In this document: positions 59,475-64,000 of the stretch, piece after piece
Numbering within the stretch: the first letter of the stretch is position 1
How the letters are laid out: each line of letters opens with the position of its first letter
Origin: Chamaecrista fasciculata
Taxonomy: Eukaryota > Streptophyta > Magnoliopsida > Fabales > Fabaceae
Direction of reading: 5' to 3'
Length of the DNA: 64,000 nucleotides
Assembly: GCA_003254925.1 (NCBI GenBank)
Contig: QANZ01030995.1
Coordinates: 349,980-413,979, forward strand
Notes under the pieces: model-generated
Seen by the model: the letters and a program-made list of their open reading frames with translations, nothing else
What the model was told of the DNA's origin: nothing
Database searches by the model: none
Position numbers and translations under genes: made by a program

Positions 59475-60090
59475 GGCTAAAGTGCTATTTTGATCCCTTA
59501 TCTTTAGGATAAGTTGCAATCTAACCCTTTATAACATTTTTCTTGCAATTTTAGTCTTATATCTTTTCTAAAAGTTTTACTCTTTGGTCTCAATGACTGA
59601 ATACGGTCATATCTCTCCTGTTTTAAATCTAATTGCGACGAGTTCGGGTCACAAGTTATTCTTGACAATTTTTATTTTGTCCAATTGAGACTATTAGAAA
59701 TCAAGGTAAAATTAAACTCAAAAAATGGGTCTCTCGTTTCATTGTAGAAAAATGAAGTTGGTCATGTCTATCTTATTGTACAGTAATTCATTGTACAAAT
59801 TGTGACGAATTCAAAATTACGTACAGATTACTTTTGGAACCCATTTTGACCTTGTTTGTTAAATACCTCGGCTGGATAAAGAAAAGACTCATTAAGAATA
59901 ATTTGTGACTCCAAATTGGTCGTAAATGAACTTAATTAAAACGAGAGAGATATGATCATATTTAGTTAATGTAACCATATATGAAGTAAAACTTTTGAAA
60001 AATATATAGTAACAAAGTCAAAAAAAAAATAGCTAGATTGTAACTTACTTTAGAGACAAGAAATCAAAATTATATTGCACTTTAGCTATT
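59475..60090. mobile_element. TIR element related to the 48-kb foldback family
   Basis: Left end TAGGCTAAAGTGCTATTTTG is mirrored by the right end, which reads inward as TAGCTAAAGTGCAATATAAT. The interior carries GGTCATATCTCTCCTGTTTT and GCGACGAGTTCGGGTCACAA, with partial inverse copies near 59900-59960, the same blocks as the foldback at 48065-49325. No coding capacity. Confidence 0.6.
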
Positions 60091-60649
60091 ATTATTATAT
60101 ATAAGATGTAATTTATTAAAATTTACAAGGTTAAATAGGACTACAAATTTTTAAAAGTTATTATTCAACAAAAAATATTAAATATTTACATTTTACATTT
60201 ATGACGTTGTAGATATCATCTATTATTATAATAAACGTTATTATTATAGTGAAAACATTTTATAAATGTATGCCATTGTTAATTCCCTTGTCCTTCACGC
60301 ATGGTTATAGTTCACGAACCAAAAAAAACAAGTTAGTATAATCCAAAGAACAAATAGGCGTTAGTAGAGTACTAATAATTAGTTGACGTATTGTTAATTG
60401 ATATGTATGATTACGGAACAAGTAAATAGTACATTCTCATAAATGCTAGAGAACGACGACGACAAATGATGACAATGCACTCCATGGTTTATTAATTAAC
60501 TAGTTCTCAAATTAGATACCATAAGTAAAATTTAATTTGCTTCGATGATAAGATTTCATTTTTCTGTAATAATCATAAATGGAGGAATCAGTCATATATA
60601 TTAATTTAATTTTGTTACAATTAGATGATAATAATGCAAGGGAGATCCA

Positions 60650-60980
60650 TCAGAAAATATAAATAATATTTCAGATATCATTTGTTTTGGCCACATTTCA
60701 TATTTCAAATGAATTATGTTTCAGACAAAAAAAAATTATTTATTTCAAATCCATCAGACCCTTTGTAATAATCATAAATGATCCACATTTTCATTTGTTT
60801 TCAATGATCAAATCAAAACAAATGAAATTAGATGACAGAATGCCAGTAGGAGGAAATTATATGAAAATATAAATAGTATTTCAGAGAATCAATACCTATA
60901 ACCAAAGGGTCGAGCTTCAAAGTGTTTAATTATATGAAAATATAAATAATATTTCAGATATCATTTGTTTTGGCCAAAAA
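60650..60980. repeat. Dispersed local repeat of ~40 bp
   Basis: AAAATATAAATARTATTTCA occurs at about 60655, 60862 and 60937; two of the three copies continue GATATCATTTGTTTTGGCCA. No gene seen in this stretch. Confidence 0.6.
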
Positions 60981-61669
60981 TAAAAATCATTTGAGACTTG
61001 TGGAGAGTTCGTGTTCAATAAGAAAAACAAAAATTTATTACAAAAATCAAGAACGAGAAGGAAGAGAAGGGACCGTTCGAGTGCTAGTGCTAAAATAGGA
61101 CGCGATCATTATAAAAACATTAATCAAGCCTAATGTTATCAGTAATATTTATAGATTTACGTGTATGAGATATTACGGTAGAATTATCGGAATGTATATC
61201 ACTATATCCAAATTCCAAACAACAAAAGTAAATTTAACTATCCATAATTAATGTATAAATGGAAACTCTATGAATGTAGACACAATGGTAAGACAAATTC
61301 ATGCATTAAACAAGAAATAAAAGAGCGTCCGGGGGATTGGTTTGTATGAACGGTGAAGGCGATGGATGGATGTGTGACCAATTATAATTATAGTTTATAA
61401 ATAATGCACTGTTATGAATTCGAATAATAACTTTTGCTAATGCTATAGAGTTAAATCTGAAGTATAGCCTATTTAATTTTAACACGATATTAAGTGATAG
61501 AGACACACACATAATTTGCTAGGTATAGGCGTAGGTAGAGCTTACTGAAAATATAATTGATGGAATTCTGGCAAAAAGAAAGTTCTCTTACCTTTATACA
61601 TCCATTAACACTCATGTGACGACTGATCACTCGACACTCACATAAATTTATAAAACCATATATTATATA

Positions 61670-62930
61670 TGATACGGTAGAGTCGGGTCTGCTCCAACTA
61701 ATCTCTCTCCAAGGTGGATCTTACAAATTAGACTCACTCTTATCCAACCGATCCACTAGATGTCACTGATAATAGGTTTAATAATCAAGTAGCTTCAACC
61801 CAATAACCAAACAATGAGGGGCCCAACATATCAGCCCAAGAATATAAAACCCTAGACAAAGCAATAAATACAAGAGGATCTCCCTCCTAAAAGGGTGCCC
61901 TGACGCCAAGGTACCAAAACCCAATTAAGGCATGGCAGAAACAATGAAGCAAACATTTAGGAGAATAATCGTCGCACGAATTAAGGGTATGTTTGGATGG
62001 GGTGTCAATGGGGGAATGGAGAGGAGAGGAAGGGACAAAAGATAAAAAAAATTATGTTTGGAAGTTTTTTTAGGGGAGAGTGGAGTGGATAAGGAGGGAC
62101 ACTTGACACCTCAAAATTCAATTTTTGCTGGCACCCCAATAAATTGGGGTGCCAAGGAAGGAGTTGACAGTTTTATATTTTTTTAATGACAATTATATCC
62201 TTATACAAACCAAAAATAACATGTGTCCACTTCATTCCATTCTATTACTAATAACTTCTAAACAAGATTAACAAGTGTTCATTCCTTTCCTCATTAAAAT
62301 CTCCCAAACAATCTACTCAGTCCATTAATATCCTCTCCTCTCCACTCTATTAGTGTCCATTAATGTCCTCTCCTCTCCATCCTCACTAAAACTCCCAAAC
62401 ATAGCCTTAGCCTTAATGAGAAAAGTGAAAACACGCCCCCATGTAAGGCGCTCAGCTCCCTAAAATGACTCTCTCTGTCATGGTATAAAATAGAACACTA
62501 TACATGCAAGAGAGGTACGTTTTTCATATTCACTCAACTCACGTATCAACTTTTTAGCTCTCAAAGTATCTGACTTTAGCATCGAATGTGAATTACAGAA
62601 CACCCTCTGTTCTTAATTAATTTGCAAGTAACCTATTGATCAGAGTTACTTTATCTTAACCAAGTAGTAATGACCCCGGTCAGAACCTGATTCATCAGTC
62701 ACTATCAAGGCCGTTAGAATATAACAATCCTACCTCCTAACGTTATAGGGGGGCCACCTAGACCCCCACCATTCTTACCCCAAACTCTATAAATACGACC
62801 TCAGGTAATTAACATCTATAACACATTTTACATATCACTTACACTTACTCCACCATAATTCTAACTTAGCCATGGGTGGCTCACTTGGGGACCCAACCCC
62901 ATCTGAGTGGACTGACAAACAATATCAATA
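61670..62930. mobile_element. LTR-retrotransposon-like remnant, split by a MITE
   Basis: Contains features typical of a plant LTR (TGATACGGTAGAGTCGGGTC at the left; CTCTATAAATACGACCTCAG near 62790 as a TATA region; CT-rich ACACTTACTCCACCATAATT after it), but no matching second LTR, no coding region and no clear borders. Low certainty. Confidence 0.3.
61984..62406. mobile_element. PIF/Harbinger-like (Tourist-type) MITE
   Basis: Ends AGGGTATGTTTGGATGGGGT and, from the right, GGCTATGTTTGGGAG are inverted copies. TTA flanks both sides (61981-61983, 62407-62409), the usual target duplication of this superfamily. Interior blocks GGAGAGGAGAGGA and CCTCTCCTCTCC are also mirrored. Non-coding. Confidence 0.65.
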
Positions 62931-63503
62931 TAATTAATTAGATTGAGGAATATCAATAATAAAAGTAATTCACTTTTTTTTTCTTGTGTGTCTTAAATAA
63001 TATTCTCCGATTCTCATTTAAAAATTAATTATTTTACTAACAAATGTTGATACAATTTGAGATATTTAAATTTAAATTTTTAAGTTGACATTGTTATAAG
63101 AGTTTTAATTATTAACTCTCAATTCGAATGAGATTACTTTTCCCCTAGATTATTACAAGATAGCTAAGAAAAACTCTGTATTAGAATACTCAAAATGAAT
63201 TTATATGCGTGGTCTTAAAAATAATGATTAGATATTGAGAGAAGTTTGTTTACATGTGATGATTTGGTTAATAATGATAATAATAATATGGAAAAAGGCG
63301 TGGGGCAAAAGTAACGGGGAGGTGTTTGGAGCAGCCGACTCACAAAGAATGAAAGTTAAGTCTGACACACAAGTATGAGAGAGAAAGAAAGCGGGGACCG
63401 CACTCAACGCCTTTATGGTGACGCCAACACACAATGAATCCCCAATCAATTCAAACTTCAACCCTCCACTCACTACCTTCCCTAGCTCTCTCTCTCTCTC
63501 TCT

Positions 63504-63510
63504 TATATAA
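63504..63510 (+). promoter_or_regulatory. TATA box of the S40/DUF584 gene
   Basis: TATATAA preceded by a CTCTCTCTCT run and about 84 bases upstream of the ATG at 63594, a normal plant core promoter. Confidence 0.65.
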
Positions 63511-63593
63511 ATCTCATCTTCCCAACCTCCTTCTTCCCTACTGTTTCATTTCATTTCCTCAAATCTCATCATCCATCTCCATTTCTCTCTCTA

Positions 63594-64000
63594 ATGGCCG
63601 AACCCGAAGAATTTCAAGAATCCGACATCATCTTCTCCGATCACCACCATTGCCGCCGATCCGCCGCCGACGACGACCAGGACGACGATTTCCGGCAAAT
63701 CATGGTTGCGCCGCAGCACAATTCGCGTAAGTCGAGCAATAAGAGCAGGACGACGATGATGATGACGAGGAGTTCGAAGAAGATGGCGAGGTCGGTGCCG
63801 GTGAACATTCCGGCCGAGAGCATATTCCGATGTGTGGATTGGGAGGAGGAGCAGCTGGAAGAGGAGTGGGAGGACGAAGGGATGGTTCCGCCGCACGTTA
63901 TCGTCGGACGGCGGATCGCCGGAAAAATGGCATTCTCGGTGTGCACCGGCAACGGCCGGACGTTGAAAGGACGAGATCTGAGCCAAGTTCGGAATTCCAT
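63594..64000 (+). CDS. Senescence regulator S40-like protein (DUF584), runs off the window
   Basis: An open frame of 135 codons from the ATG at 63594 to the end, without a stop. It starts MAEPEEFQESDIIFSDHHHC and is rich in acidic residues early. It then shows the family hallmarks: ARSVPVNIPAES, a Trp-acidic stretch, and VPPHVIVGRRIAGKMAFSVC followed by TLKGRDLSQVRNS. S40-type proteins are small nuclear or cytosolic plant proteins tied to leaf senescence; their molecular role is not settled. Only the last ~20-30 residues should be missing. The gene is intronless so far, which is normal for the family. The GC content is clearly higher than in the surrounding DNA. The long minus-strand frames here are shadows. 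Confidence 0.93.
   Translation, partial: MAEPEEFQESDIIFSDHHHCRRSAADDDQDDDFRQIMVAPQHNSRKSSNKSRTTMMMTRSSKKMARSVPVNIPAESIFRCVDWEEEQLEEEWEDEGMVPPHVIVGRRIAGKMAFSVCTGNGRTLKGRDLSQVRNS

Noticed and set aside
63591..64000. Long minus-strand open frames (119 and 131 codons) over the S40-like gene
   Set aside because: They are GC-driven shadows of the plus-strand DUF584 frame, which has clear family motifs and a TATA box.
1..64000. A new multi-gene system such as a biosynthetic or defence cluster
   Set aside because: The genes are unrelated conserved single genes in an order that appears syntenic with Arabidopsis; no functional cluster is evident.

Overview
This is nuclear DNA from a flowering plant, most likely a eudicot. 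It is AT-rich, its genes are split by short GT-AG introns with plant-type splice sites, and the spaces between genes are full of plant transposon debris (Mutator-like, Helitron, LINE, LTR and foldback/MITE elements). The species cannot be named from the sequence. There is no rRNA, CRISPR array or organellar segment.

Layout. 1-2.4 kb: the 5' part of an autonomous Mutator-like (MULE) transposon, transcribed leftward. 3.2-6.6 kb: an ACT-domain-repeat gene (ACR9/ACR10 type), minus strand. 7-9.3 kb: transposon debris. 9.35-12.8 kb and 16.4-20.0 kb: two complete tandem copies of a cytosolic UDP-xylose synthase gene (UXS), both minus, 12 coding exons each, separated by about 3.6 kb of LINE, Helitron and MULE-MITE insertions. 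22.2-26.2 kb: a large membrane protein of the FUSC/aromatic-acid-exporter-like family, minus. 26.4-31.3 kb: gene-poor, with Helitrons and local duplications. 31.3-34.6 kb: a CRAL-TRIO (SEC14-like) protein with a C-terminal membrane anchor, minus. 35.8-38.7 kb: a 2.9-kb MULE-type element with very long terminal inverted repeats, lying against the promoter of that gene. 40.4-43.2 kb: a UBC7/13/14-type ubiquitin-conjugating enzyme, minus. 45.4-51.0 kb: a 5'-truncated, frameshifted subtilisin-like protease on the plus strand, with a 3.6-kb intron full of nested repeats. 52.0-54.2 kb: a tiny two-pass membrane protein resembling PIG-Y of GPI-anchor synthesis, minus. 54.7-63.5 kb: repeats, including a clean solo LTR. 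63.6 kb to the end: the start of an S40/DUF584 senescence-regulator gene, plus strand.

How the genes relate. Most encode housekeeping functions: amino-acid sensing (ACT repeats), UDP-xylose supply for cell-wall polysaccharides, lipid transfer, ubiquitination and GPI-anchor synthesis. They do not form a pathway. From memory, the order UXS, SEC14-like, UBC13 matches Arabidopsis At3g46440-At3g46460, UXS next to a FUSC-like gene matches At2g28760/At2g28780, and a subtilase next to a DUF584 gene matches the At5g45640 neighbourhood. The window therefore looks like a conserved ancestral gene block expanded by transposons. I found no clearly new biological system. The most notable items are the tandem UXS pair, an in-frame duplicated splice acceptor in the SEC14-like gene, the long-TIR MULE beside its promoter, a short Helitron family, and an apparent uncollapsed contig overlap at a single N.
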